This document shows positions 24,493-35,412 of a DNA stretch of 64,000 nucleotides, piece after piece. The notes under the pieces were generated by a model. That model made no database searches and was not told where the DNA came from. It was given only the letters and a program-made list of their open reading frames with translations. Source of the DNA: Agrostemma githago (taxonomy: Eukaryota; Streptophyta; Magnoliopsida; Caryophyllales; Caryophyllaceae); assembly GCA_958450325.1 (NCBI GenBank), contig OY288251.1, forward strand, positions 16,304,976-16,368,975, written 5' to 3'. Each line of letters begins with the position of its first letter. Position 1 is the stretch's first letter. A program made the position numbers and the translations under genes.

Positions 24493-24790
24493 GCCCGAGG
24501 GATCTTAGTGATCCCGGTGGCACAGCAACAACAATTTTGTCCTAGGGATCAGAGGCATCCCGAAAGACAGCTACTCGAGTGGAGACTAATGACCTCGACG
24601 AGTTTTGCCCAAAAGATCTTAGTGATCCCGGAGGCACAGCAACAACAATTTTTATTCGAGAGGAGACTAACGCCCTCGAAGGAGTCTTATACCTCCACAG
24701 AAATTTTATTCGAGCGGAGACTGACACCCTCGAACAGTTTATATCATTTTACCTTGTCCTAGGGGTCAAAAGCATCCCAAAAAAGATTGA
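24493..24790 (+). repeat. 114-bp unit (1 full) and tail repeats (copy B)
   Basis: One full 114-bp unit (24493-24606) is followed by a partial unit and the GGAGACTAACGCCCTCGAAG-type tail. Copy A has five full units. Confidence 0.85.
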
Positions 24791-25149
24791 TCGAGTGGAG
24801 ACTAACGCTCTCAAGCGTCTCATGTCATCAAGGGTTCATAAGCATCCCAAGTAAATGCAAATACACTTAACACATAAGAAGCGCTTAAAATTATACAAAA
24901 CCTTAAATAAACCGAAGAAGACAAAGCGCGCGCGCACAAATAATAAAGAACAAGATAACAAGCAACAGTCCGGGCCCAAGCAAGCAACCGCAAGCGAAGA
25001 CGTCAGGTATGACTTCTAAACCTTGGCTGGCGAGCCTTAACGCGCAGTCTAACAGACTTAAAATGACCCGACCGGACAGCCACCAGGTCGTAATCTTCGA
25101 TTGGCCTGGGCGGCTATACTTGAATTTTCGCCTTGTCCAAGCCTCAGTC
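24791..25149 (+). other. pre-PPT region of copy B
   Basis: This is conserved with copy A (about 12930-13296), and its last part also matches family 2 (about 6530-6645). It is non-coding. Confidence 0.6.
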
Positions 25150-25159
25150 AAAGTGGGGG
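25150..25159 (+). promoter_or_regulatory. polypurine tract of copy B
   Basis: AAAGTGGGGG lies four bases before the LTR start TGTAGACACC. It is cleaner than the copy A version at 13297. Confidence 0.8.
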
Positions 25160-25163
25160 CTTC

Positions 25164-26125
25164 TGTAGACACCCAGATTTGGACCTGGTGGCTGCAGAAG
25201 CGCCCAACAAACACTCGATGACGATAGGACTGCAACGCGACGCGGGTTCGCAATGTTTAGATAGTTTTCCTACAAAACGGATCAAATAATTACTCGGAAA
25301 AATTATAAACTAACATGATGACAGCCTTAGTCGTGTCGTTACGGTCGCGTAGACACTAATTAGAGTCAATTCCGAAATCGGGACCCCGAGTCGGTCCCGA
25401 AACTCGAACCGAGTCAACACCGCGGTAAGCGAGCCTCGGGATGAACACCCGAGGCCCGATAAACCACGGCGCTAGCTCAAGCCGCGGGGACTTTTAAGCC
25501 CTAAGCTAAGAACTATACACCCGTCTCACGGTTTTGGAAAGTATCAAAATCGTATCTTCAAAACTCCAACCGCCTCACCTCACGCGTCTTGATCTTCCCA
25601 CGCCTGAGCCCGGGCGCCTGAGACCTGGTGCGCCCCAGCTCATGCGCCTGTATGGGCGATGAGGGCCAAAAACGTCTATAAATACTCCCCATCACGCCCT
25701 CATTTGAACACAATTCAACTCTCTCTTCTCCCTCAAAAACTCTCGCTAAGGGCTCGCACTCCGACACCCGAGGCAAACGATCCACTCGATCGTAGTTCCG
25801 ATAAAAGCGACATCGACGCTACTCCTCACCATCGAGCACTCCACTCGATACCGAGGTGCCTGTGATCGACTAGCTCAAAACTAGTACGCAGGTTCTGCCG
25901 GATTAGCCGCAGAACAAGTCCCCAGTAACAAAACTCTGCCGGAGTAGCCGCGGGAAGGTCAAACGGTAAAGGGGATCTTCCGGAGTCACTAGGAGGATCC
26001 GCCTTCTGATTCAAGTCGTCACTAGGTTGCCATCTAAACAAAACTTTCCATATTTGCACTTTTCTATTATTATGCACTACGACAACACTAGACATGGGCA
26101 CTCGGGCGGTGCGGACGGACGTACA
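25164..26125 (+). repeat. 3' LTR of copy B, internally deleted
   Basis: The first 0.9 kb or so match the 5' LTR at about 98%. About 1.2 kb (corresponding to about 14255-15450) is missing, and the LTR end GGTGCGGACGGACGT is joined on. The TATA box is at 25677-25684. Confidence 0.85.
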
Positions 26126-26743
26126 CCGAAGCGAGGTTTGAGGCAGGGAGATCCCTTATCCCCGTTAGTGTTCACAATATGTATGGAGTACCTTACTCGA
26201 TTGCTTAAGTATACTACGGATACAATGGAGTTCAGGTGGCACCTGCAATGTAAACAATTGAAGCTTGTGAACCTGATGTTTGCCGATGACTTACTACTAT
26301 TCAGTAAAGGAGATATCCCGTCTATGATGGTGCTTCTACGTACTTTTGTGACGTTTTCAAAGTCCTCGGGGCTCCAACTCAGTAAAGGAAAATCGAATAT
26401 CTACTTTAATGGAGTGAAGAAGGAGACGCAGTAGGATATTTTTGTTGTTTCAGGCTGCAAAGCAGGGACTCTTCCGTTCAATTACTTGGGTGTTCCTATT
26501 AAAGCCTCAAGGCTTACGATTCAAGACTGTCAACCGCTGGTGCATAATATAACTTAAAGAATTAGACGGCTGGGGGCTAGAAAGTTGTCTTATGCCGGAA
26601 GATTAGTTATGATTAAGTCCGTGCTATCCACGCTTCATAACTATTGGGCAAGTATTTTCCTACTTCCAAGCGGAATTATCAAACAAACTGAAAGTATTTG
26701 CAGGACATATCTTTGGGAGGGTGGAAGTGGAACATCTTATACC
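26126..26743 (+). pseudogene. LINE reverse transcriptase fragment (first part)
   Basis: The frame shows non-LTR RT blocks: RGLRQGDPLSPLVF, then LMFADDLLLFSKGD with the catalytic FADD, then FNYLGVPI, RIRRLGARKLSYAGR and a YLWEG segment. This is the L1-type plant LINE ORF2. There are in-frame stops near 26432 and 26558. The upstream half (endonuclease and RT fingers) would lie left of the Tat/Ogre insertions, outside the window. The frame continues after the solo LTR at 30295 without loss of a codon, so these two pieces are one LINE copy. Confidence 0.85.
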
Positions 26744-26748
26744 AGATC
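26744..26748 (+). repeat. target-site duplication AGATC (left)
   Basis: AGATC borders the solo LTR on the left and recurs at 30295-30299. Confidence 0.8.
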
Positions 26749-29700
26749 TGTAATCCCCTAGAAATTCTAACGCAATACAATGGCGGAAATACTGTAGAAG
26801 TGAGATTATAACACACTGTAGCTATGTCTTGATTAAATAAAAATGGTAAGTCAATACATAAGTCATAAAATAAAAAAATGGCCACAAAATAAATAAATAA
26901 ATAAAATCCATAAAAAGGGTTTTAACAATCCATAATACAGTGATCTGATTAAAACAAGCAGGATCCATAACAGCTCGCTAGCTCACCCGAAGGAAAACAC
27001 ATATACCTGCCATGTTAAAAACATAACAGCCACAATCAGTGGGGAGCAACGTCAACGTTCTCCCAGCCGCATAACAGGATTTTAAAACTGTAATTACTAT
27101 TATAGGAAAAATAGTAAAAACGGAAAACGGTAAAACATTATAATGAAAATAAGTTTTCAGAGAAAAACTTCACGGATCGAAACAATATAATAAAAATGAG
27201 TTTTCCGAAGAAACATAAAACATTTGCCAACCTGCAACCAAATTATATCGATAATAATAAAAATATTCAAAATGGCATTATGGATAGGAGTAGTGTAGAC
27301 GGCTAGACTTTCACTAGGAGAATACTAAAAACTAGATTCGAGAACTTAGTTCAAACAAATTAAACTTCGGTCTCTAACTAGGCTACTCAACCATAATAGA
27401 GCGGCGACTTATAAATGCGTGGCCCTAGTTTAAGATAATGCACACCCCTCCTGGGATTACCTGTCACCCAGTTCAACTTATGACGGCGACTTACTGCGAG
27501 GCCTAAGCTTAAGGTCAAAATGTACACAACTCCCGGGATACCTGTCACTCAGTTCAACAACCAATGTACCGAATCCTGATACACTAGCCTTATAGTTGAT
27601 GGCAAAATCGTAAACCTTAGAATATATTACTCTAACCTCACACTTGTCCTTATTCCATAACTCCTAAACAAAGCCATTATCGATATTTAAAAGATATAAT
27701 TAATATAAATAATATGAGGATAAAAGAAGTAAACATTTATATTCTAAAAGAGGAAACTTTCTATTTTAGGAAACTTCTATTTTTAGAAACTTTACTAAAA
27801 ATAGTATTATATCAAAGTACTGAAAATATTAGTTCATACTAATACCACATTTTTAGTAAACGATATAGATTTATAAACTAATACTTTAGGCCTTAACGAT
27901 ATTAATTATTAAAGTAAGAACATTTGAGTTTATGAAATTATTGAAATATCGTACAAGTGTATAAAATGATTAAAAATGTCTTAAACATTTTAATAATACT
28001 AATCAGGGTGTTTTCAAAACTTACAAAGCTAAAATTCCCTAATTATTATTAGTTACGACAATACGATTACAAATAGGATTTTATGGCAAATGTCAAATTA
28101 AATCTTTTAACGTCTTTTATTTAATTAAACCATTGAATATATTTAGAATATGTGAACGGATGATTTAACTCTTAAAGTTTCAGATTTAAATATTTTCAAA
28201 ATAGCTGGAAAAATAAATCTTTTCGGTAAGACGAATCATTTTAACGATAAATCGTAATTTGTCCAAAAATCAATACTTATTAATTAAAGTCTTTAATAAA
28301 TAGTACAAAAACTACGTAAAATAGTTAAAATATATTTATGGACATTATGTCCAGAAAAGAAAATTTCCAGAATCCTAAAACTCTGTTTTTAAAGCGTTTT
28401 CTCGTTAATCGTCTAATCTCGACAATAACTATTAATAAAAATAGTAATTACAAAACGATTTAAGTATTAATATCCAAAAATTATTATTAAACTTAAAAAT
28501 CATGATTTTTCAGAAAATACTATTTTCCAGATTTCCGAAAATTTCAGATTTAATAAACCCCGTTAAAACCGTCATTTAAACCCGTTTTCACAATTAACGA
28601 TTCCATTAATAAAACTTATCGTTCCTAACATTTTATTAAAGCACCAAAATTCATAAAATTTCATTTTATCATGAAATCATCAGAATCATATTTTTTTCAG
28701 ATTAAATCAAAAGACCAAAAATCGAGAATTTATACGACAAACGCGGTTTTAACAATAAACGATGATTTAAAGTGATTAATTAATTCATCCACTTAACAAT
28801 TCCAAAAAATTTCAGAAAATTTCAGAAAATTCTATTTCATCAGAAAGTTTCACCACGCCAAAAATAAGATTAAAATAAAATGTTTAAGTACTAGAACTAA
28901 AAATCGGCTATTAATCGTTTTTGTCCGTAAACGGAAATAATTCAATAATCGATAACTAAAATATCAGAAAAATGCTAATTTATTAAAAATCATCAAAAAA
29001 AATCATTTTTACAGAATATAAATATATATTACATGTTTAGGCCGAATATTACGATTTTACAAATTAATACGACGATTTAATCGTTAATCTCGTAAAAGCG
29101 ATAAAAATATCGAAACATGCAAATTTTCAACTTTTAAAAATTTTCCAGATTATATGACATACATATATTGTCAAAAATGAAATATAAAAATTATACATGC
29201 AAATACACAATTAAAATCATGAAATACCGAGTAACATCGACGTTACCTCAAACCCAAATTCGAGTCGATTAAAAATTCGTCGGCTTCGGGATCATTCAAA
29301 AATCCTTCAACACAAGAAAAGCATGGTGGAAAAATACCATGAGAAAACTAAGAAAATCAAGGCAAATAACGATCGAAAACAACATCGATTATTACCTTAA
29401 CGAAAGGATCGCAATGACGATTATTTAGGAGATGAAAACGAGACGATCGAGACTCGATTAGAGACTAAATCTGGCCGGAAAGACTGCTGGAAAATATCAG
29501 CCAAGATGAGAAAATGAGAGGAAAAGAGAGAGTTTTTGCCTTGAATATTATTTAGTGGTTGAATGAATGAAACTAATGAAGAGTTTATGAATTAATGTGA
29601 CTTATAAAAAATGATAAAAACAAGGTGGATGTACCACTAAGACACATGGCCAAAATGGATGAATAAGAGAGTGAAAAGTCTATGCACGAGTCATCAAATT

Positions 29701-30294
29701 TAATGGATGAGAAGAAAATATCTTAATCCTTTAATCATTTTATAAAATGAAATGTTTATAAAAGAAAGTGTAATGGTGGTGTGTGACAAGGGTCACGGTC
29801 CAAATGATTCAAGGTGAGTACAAAATAAGTCGTAAGTCAATAAAAATAAGGACCGTAAAATTATTAAAGGCATTTCAAAGCAATTTGACTAAATCTCGCA
29901 TAAGAAATCAATTAATTACGAAACTTCATAATAAAATCATTAAATGATAGATTTTCATAAATAAAAATATTTTCTTAGTTATAAATATTATATAAACGTA
30001 TTTGGGCCCTTTTAGAAAAATAAATAACCCAAATCCAAGCTTAAAATGATAGTTCGTATAAAAATGAGATTCTTTGTGAATTAAATAAATAGTTTGTGAC
30101 GAAAATTTAATAAATAGATTTATTATAGGAAAATAAAATATTTAAAATATTTTATTGAAAATAAATAATATTTGACTCGAAAATATTATGAAGTTTGAAA
30201 ATGAAGGATACTGAAGGCAGAAAAAAAATCACAAAGTCATGACGGAGTCATAACAGAATAGATAACAACGCCTAGAAAATTAGCGGGTGTTACA
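26749..30294 (+). mobile_element. solo LTR, 3546 bp
   Basis: It starts TGTAATCCCC, ends GGGTGTTACA and is flanked by AGATC, a 5-bp duplication as made by LTR-retrotransposon integrase. It is very AT-rich with no ORF, PBS or PPT inside, and I found no internal repeat of the ends. It is therefore read as a solo LTR and not a short full element. LTRs of 3-4 kb with these ends occur in plant chromoviruses of the Tekay type; that family call is tentative. Confidence 0.75.
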
Positions 30295-31190
30295 AGATCC
30301 CCTCTTGTTGCTTGGAAGAAGATTTGTGTCCCGTATAAAGAAGGAGGACTGAACTTGACACAATGCTCTAACTGGAACAAAGCTGCGGTTGGAAAGCTGG
30401 CTTGGTGGGTTGCGAAGGATCCTAACAGGCTTTGGGTGTCTTGGGTCAATTCGGTATACCTGAAAGGACAACCTTGGATGCAATACTCTCTTCCGGCCGA
30501 TGTGGGATGGGGATGGAGACGTATTTGCAAAAGAAAAGAAAAATCCAAAGTAGGCTTCGAAGGAGGTGAATGGGATGGAGACAACCGGTATACTACGGCC
30601 AAAGGGTATAATTGGATTAGAGATAAGGAAATAGAAGTGGAATGGTACAGGCTAGTGTGGAACAAATGGACCATATCGAAGCATAGAATCATCGCGTGGA
30701 TATACCAGCATGACGCGATGAACATGAAGACTAAACTGTACAGCCTCAACCTGACTACTGATGATTTATGTTGTGTGTGTAATGATAGACCGGAGAACAG
30801 GAAGCATCTTTTCTGGGAATGTGAATATAGTAACATAATTCTGAAGATCTTGGGTGATTGGATTGAGCATGATTTCTGTGATTCACTCAGTAGTGTCCAA
30901 CGGCATAGTATGAAGGGCAGCAGACTTCAACGTGCAGTTCTCAATAGTGTGATAAATGCGTCCATATACTACAATTGGGAACAAAGAAACAAATGTAGAT
31001 TGAAAGGTGTCCTAATAAGGCCTCAAGTAATAAGTAGGAACATTATTAAAGAGCTGAAAATGTATTTTAATAGTGTTCAGAAAGGGAAACTCACCAATAG
31101 GGATGATAACTTCATCTCTAGAATGATGGATACATAATGTAATTTGATTGATTCATTTATTAATATACCACTTACATTTCCTCAAAAAGA
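30295..31190 (+). pseudogene. LINE ORF2 C-terminal part and 3' end
   Basis: This continues the LINE frame: LVAWKKICVPYKEGGL, KLAWWV, RLWVSWV, then the zf-RVT domain with WNKWTISKHRIIAWI, CCVCNDRPENRKHLFWEC and the closing KNIIKELK-like segment. The cysteine/histidine pattern CX2C...HLFWEC is the zinc-binding C-terminus of plant L1-type LINEs. The frame is open for 260 codons to the stop at 31135. A short 3' UTR follows and ends near 31190 with CACTTACATTTCCTC and an A-rich tail. The 3' tail resembles that of the second LINE at about 34950-34977, so the two belong to related subfamilies. Confidence 0.85.
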
Positions 31191-31267
31191 AAAATACTAA
31201 ACCATGTAATACAACGTTAAATTAAAGAACAACTTAATTAAACATTATTATGCAGAACAAGTTACAC

Positions 31268-31861
31268 TTAGTAGGAGTTATCGTCATCAGATGAAGTATT
31301 ATCATTAGAGGAAAAATTAAGACGGTCAACTGGTTGTTCTCGAGCCGCTAAAAATTCTAATTGTTCCTCCATAGAAACTTCATTGTACACATCACAAAAA
31401 TACACCCGGTCGCGTGGTAGAAAAAATCTTCCGTCTGTAGACAATATATCGTATAGAGTTTCAAATTTCATGACATTAGCAAAACTACGAATCATTTCTA
31501 AGACTTCTTTCCTTAACATACAATGCTCATTACCTTTTAAAAGATATGAATCTGCAAAATTGGAAATAAAAAAATTCTAGTATTAATTTCAAATGAAAGA
31601 TTATAAAGGTGATTAATTAAATGAATAATGAAGTATATTATCTATATTTGCATTGTACAAAACCGGGAGAGTGAACAGAGTTGCTACGTTTCCGGATATG
31701 ATGGACGCCAACATTGTTAACGGTGGTGTATAGTTTGGCATATTCATGTACACCGTTTATGGCATTATGAGGTTCAGACGGGTAATAAAATTTGGAGTAT
31801 GATTCTTGCTGGAGTCAATATCTCTTCGAAACCTTCTAACTTCATCATCCCAGTGAGTCAT
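31268..31861 (-). pseudogene. unidentified spliced minus-strand ORF
   Basis: I do not recognise this protein. Exon 2 (31551-31268) is open, follows a clean acceptor (CAATTTTGCAG), encodes SYLLKGNEHCMLRKEVLEMI ... LSTDGRFFLPRDRVYFCDVY, and ends in an acidic Ser/Asp tail (SSNDNTSSDDDNSY). Exon 1 starts at the ATG at 31861 (MTHWDDEVRRFRRDIDSS) and shifts frame once near 31765. It then reads NAINGVHEYAKLYTTVNNVG and VHHIRKRSNSVHSPGFVQ before the intron of about 110 bp. The composition looks coding, but one frameshift is needed. It diverges from the PIF-type ORF1 at 32565 and may be part of the same transposon or a captured gene. Confidence 0.4.
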
Positions 31862-31949
31862 CTTTACGATATTGTTTTCAATGAGAGTTGTTCGATTTTT
31901 GAAATTTTAGGATGAGAGTTGTTTGAATGAGAGTGGTCTGAAATTTTAT

Positions 31950-32510
31950 GATGAAGATATTAGGTCATATAATTAAGATGGCATGTGACAAATATTTTGC
32001 TATTAAGTAAGATGACAAACGCCATATGACTACTATACACAATGCTCCATTTGATAAGATGACACAATGCACGTGAGTACACAGTGGTAGTAAAATTTGA
32101 AGATGAGAGAGTGCATGTGACGAATTTCAGTGATCCATTTGATAAGATGGCAGAATGCATTTAATTACACAGTGCTAATAAAATTTGATAAGATGGCACA
32201 ATGCATGTGAGTACACAGTGTTAGTAAAATTTGATAAGATGGCAGAATACATGTGACGAATCTCAGTGATCCATTTGATAAGATGGCACAATATGCATGT
32301 GATTACACAATGCTAATAAAATTTGATAAGATGATACAATGCATGTGACTACACAGTGCTAATAAAACAATAGGTACAATATCCGGATAAGATTTTAATA
32401 AGATAAGATTAAGTGATAAGATACGATTCCATATATTAGATTACATTTAGATAAGATTTTATTAAGATAAGATTTCAGATACTCTATATATAATGATGCT
32501 CTCAATTATT
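31950..32510. promoter_or_regulatory. repeat-rich divergent intergenic region
   Basis: Between the two divergent ORFs, a block like TTTGATAAGATGGCACAATG-CATGTGACTACACAGTGCTAAT recurs at least five times with 45-66 bp spacing (32050-32370). ATAAGATT motifs and a TATATATA at about 32485 follow, upstream of the ORF1 start. A second diverged copy of the last part lies at 35230-35410. Confidence 0.55.
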
Positions 32511-32564
32511 ACAAATTTATACTTTACCTTATTTTAGTCATACTAATTACTAAAAAATTGTATC

Positions 32565-33684
32565 ATGGAATCCAATTGGAGAGGATCCTTCAGTAATTTA
32601 TTGAATAATATCTATCCAGAAACTCAAGAAAATATGGAAAATTAACCAAATTATTTCAATTATCTATATCCACAATTTTATGGATACCTTAATATGCCAC
32701 CACAAAATTACGCCACCACCAAATTACCTAAATATGCCTCCACAAAATTGGTAACAACCAAATTGGTGCCCACCTCCAACAGGTTCAGCTGGGTTGACTT
32801 ACAACTATAGCTCAGACTCAAGTATTACAAAGACAAGGGATATATTAATTCCGGGAGATAATATTTTAGGTGATGACTCTGATTCACCAGTTCCACCTTT
32901 CTCTACTAAAAAAGGTTTAGAAAATATCCAAGTTGAAGATGATGGTGGTGGTAAAATGTTAGATGGTCAATAGATGAAGAGAAAGCACTTACGCAGGCAT
33001 GGGTGACGATATCCACAGATCCAAGTGTAGGTAAGAATCAGAAGGAAGGAACATTTTGGAAAGAATCACTACTTTAACAAATATAGCAACGGTAAGAGTA
33101 GAAAACACTTGAAAAGTGCAAGACTTGTTTCCATAGAGCCCAGATAGAGATAAATGAATTTAATGAGATATTTAACTATATTAACAACCAATACCTTAGT
33201 GGGTGGTCTGATGACCAGAAGAAACAAGCTACACGTGAGGAATGGTCCAAACTAAAGAAGGGAAAAAATTTCACCCTTGACCATATGTGGGAGATTACCA
33301 AGGATAAGGCCAATTCAAGTGGAATGGCGCTCGAGAAGAGGAAGAACTAACAGAGCCATCATTTGGATAAAAAGGTCTTCCTCTTATGCAAATGTCGAAG
33401 TTAGCGAATGCCCTATAGGAACAAAAGCAGCCAAGGCAAGGAAGAAAGGAAAGAAGAATGAAAGGCAGCATGGAGAGTCCTCATTAGATGACGATTTTGT
33501 CAAATATGAAACATATCAGCGAGAAAAATTGTCAATGCAAAAGGAAAGAAACTAGCGACTGCAAAGCACTTCTATGAGGGAAGAACTTACTATACTGAGT
33601 GTTGATATAAGTGGAATGAGCAAAGAGGCAAGGTCGATTCACCAACAAATGTGTGATAGAATTCGTTCAAAGTACGACATCTAG
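32565..33684 (+). pseudogene. PIF/Harbinger-type ORF1 (Myb/NAM-like), decayed
   Basis: It opens with MESNWRGSFSNLLNN, the usual start of the plant Myb/SANT-like proteins that accompany PIF/Harbinger transposases. An Asn/Pro/Tyr-rich stretch follows, then a Myb/trihelix-like segment RWSIDEEKALTQAW ... TDPSVGKNQ ... TFWKES. Next is GKNFTLDHMWEITKDKAKW, then CPIGTKAAKARKKGKK and a helical C-terminus as in the NAM-associated domain. In these transposons ORF1 is a DNA-binding partner needed with the transposase. Many stops and several frameshifts interrupt it, so it is long dead. No DDE transposase is seen nearby. Confidence 0.75.
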
Positions 33685-33858
33685 TCTTCAGTTTAATATG
33701 TCAATGTCTTAGTTTTTTAAGTTGGTATATATTTTTAATTTAGTTATGTTTAAGTTGTTATAGTTGGTATTTAATTTTAATTTAGTTATGTTTAAGTTGT
33801 TTTATTTGTTTTAGTATTGATTCTCCTAGTTTTATGAGTGTTAAGGTTGGTGTTTATT
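33685..33858 (+). repeat. 3' flank of ORF1 with short tandem repeat
   Basis: This is T-rich. TTTTAATTTAGTTATGTTTAAGTTGTT occurs twice in diverged surroundings (about 33735-33805), a period of about 46 bp. It is probably the 3' UTR of the ORF1 gene. Confidence 0.5.
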
Positions 33859-33871
33859 AAAAATTTGTTTA
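33859..33871 (+). repeat. LINE target-site duplication (left)
   Basis: AAAAATTTGTTTA recurs at 34973-34985 after the LINE A-tail. The 13-bp length is normal for L1-type insertion. Confidence 0.75.
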
Positions 33872-34977
33872 GAAGTCTGGGAGCGAGGAAGCTGTCCAAT
33901 TCAGGAAGGCTAGTACTGGTACAGGCAGTGCTTACTCAGTTACATACCTACTGGTCTATGATATTTGTGTTACCGAAAGGGGTGGTTGCGCGGATTGATG
34001 CGTTGTGCAGGTCTTTTTTGTGGACACGTACGGACGTAGGATGGCGGACGCCTCTTGTAGCTTGAGAGAAGTGTTGTCGGCCTAGAATAGAGGGTGGTTT
34101 GGGGATCAAAAATCTTGCTGTTTGGAATTGTGCTGCGGTAGCTAAGCTGGCAGCTTGGATTTATGAGCAACCGGACAGGTTGTGGGTTAAGTGGGTTTGT
34201 GACTTTTACCTTAAAGGGCGGGACTGGGCTTCCTATCAACCTGGGGTGGATGTTAGCTGGAGTTGGAAGAGGATTTGTGGTATGAAAGACAAAATTAGTG
34301 CGGCCTTCTCGAGCGTATTTTGGCATGGAGATCCTAAGGCATATACTATAAGTTCTGGGTATGATTATTTGAGGAATAGGGTGGATACGGTTCCGTGGAC
34401 GAGACAGGTTTAGAATAATTGGTCTGTGCCCAAGCATCAATTTATTGCTTGGTTTATCTTTCGTGGTGCACTTAATACAGGAGTTAGACTTTTCTCTTAT
34501 GGAGTGATTAGCTCGAATCAGTGTTGTCTTTGTGAAGAGAATGTGAAACTGTGCCGCATTTATTTTTTGAGTGCAGGTATAGCGCTGAAGTCTTAAGTAA
34601 TATTTAAGGATGGCTACAGCATAAAATGGATCGCACAAATTTGTTGGAGAAGGATTTGCCTATTCGGAGGTCTAAGTTCCAACAGAGAGTGTTGCGCGCT
34701 GTTTGGAATGCTGTATGCTATCACATATGTAGACAGGGGAATTCGTGTTATGTGGATTTTGTGTTGGTAAGGGCAGCTATTTTGTGTCACAGGATCAAGG
34801 CAGAGATGAGAAGCCGTATAATGGGATCAATTAGGGGCTTTTTGGCCGCTAAGGACCAGGATTGGATTAATCGACTTTTTATCTAAGGATTGGTATTAAT
34901 TGATTGTAATATATGGTGCTATAACTGTTTGTACATTCACAATTTTGATAAATACTACTTACATTTTACCAAAAAAA
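33872..34977 (+). pseudogene. 5'-truncated LINE, ORF2 C-terminus
   Basis: It begins inside RT at RSLGARKLSNSGRLVLVQA and continues through FLWTRTDVGWRTPL, GGLGIKNLAVWN, AAWIYEQPDRLWVKWV, then WSVPKHQFIAWF and the zf-RVT zinc segment CCLCEEN. There are stops near 34064 and 34411 and a frameshift near 34540. It ends with TACTTACATTTTACC and an A7 tail. The 13-bp duplication on both sides shows a single target-primed insertion into the 3' flank of the PIF-type gene. The copy was truncated on arrival, since the 5' duplication abuts mid-RT sequence. Confidence 0.85.
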
Positions 34978-34985
34978 TTTGTTTA

Positions 34986-35412
34986 TGTTAAATTCATATA
35001 GATGTATATTTTCTTAGATAAGACTACACACAAGAAAAGAGTACACAATACTCCATTCCGACATAAACTTTGCTAACAGGACAGCCCATATTCAAAATGA
35101 AGATATGACACTCTACTTTTATGACTAATACTGTATTAGATAAGATATCAGAATGGATGTGACTACATAATACTTCATTCCGACATAAAGTTTGCTAACA
35201 GGACAATCCATCCTCAAATTAAGATATGACAACTCCACTTTGATAAGATATGATTCCATGTGACTAGACAGTGTTAATAAACAAAGTAGATATAATATCA
35301 TGATAAGATTTTGTGATAAGACATTATTCAATATATTATACTACATTTAGATAAGATTTTATTAAGATAAGATTTTAGATAATCTATAAATAGTCATGTT
35401 CTCTATGATTTC
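34986..35412 (+). repeat. second copy of the ORF1 promoter-type region
   Basis: From about 35230 to 35410 the sequence matches 32340-32510 in direct orientation, including CATTTAGATAAGATTTTATTAAGATAAGATTT and a TATAAATA at about 35390. Earlier sequence (34990-35230) holds ATACTCCATTCCGACATAAA-type repeats at about 35049 and 35172. No ORF1 follows, because an LTR-like insertion starts at 35413. Confidence 0.6.

Larger units (their letters stand above)
13311..26125 (+). mobile_element. family 1 Tat/Ogre-like element, copy B (non-autonomous)
   Basis: Its structure is 5' LTR (13311-15479), PBS, leader, Gag remnant, long pol-less interior, antisense PMD gene, minisatellites, PPT and 3' LTR (25164-26125). 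Over the shared first 0.9 kb or so the LTRs show about 18 differences, roughly 2%, so the insertion is fairly recent. No protease, RT, RNase H or integrase is present in any frame. A LINE reading frame begins immediately after 26125, so the element is inserted in a LINE whose left half is outside the window. Confidence 0.8.

Noticed and set aside
30237..30836. 199-codon minus-strand ORF
   Set aside because: It is the shadow of the LINE ORF2 C-terminus, whose plus-strand frame carries the zf-RVT motifs.
33970..34638. 222-codon minus-strand ORF
   Set aside because: Shadow of the second LINE ORF2 fragment; no recognisable domain.
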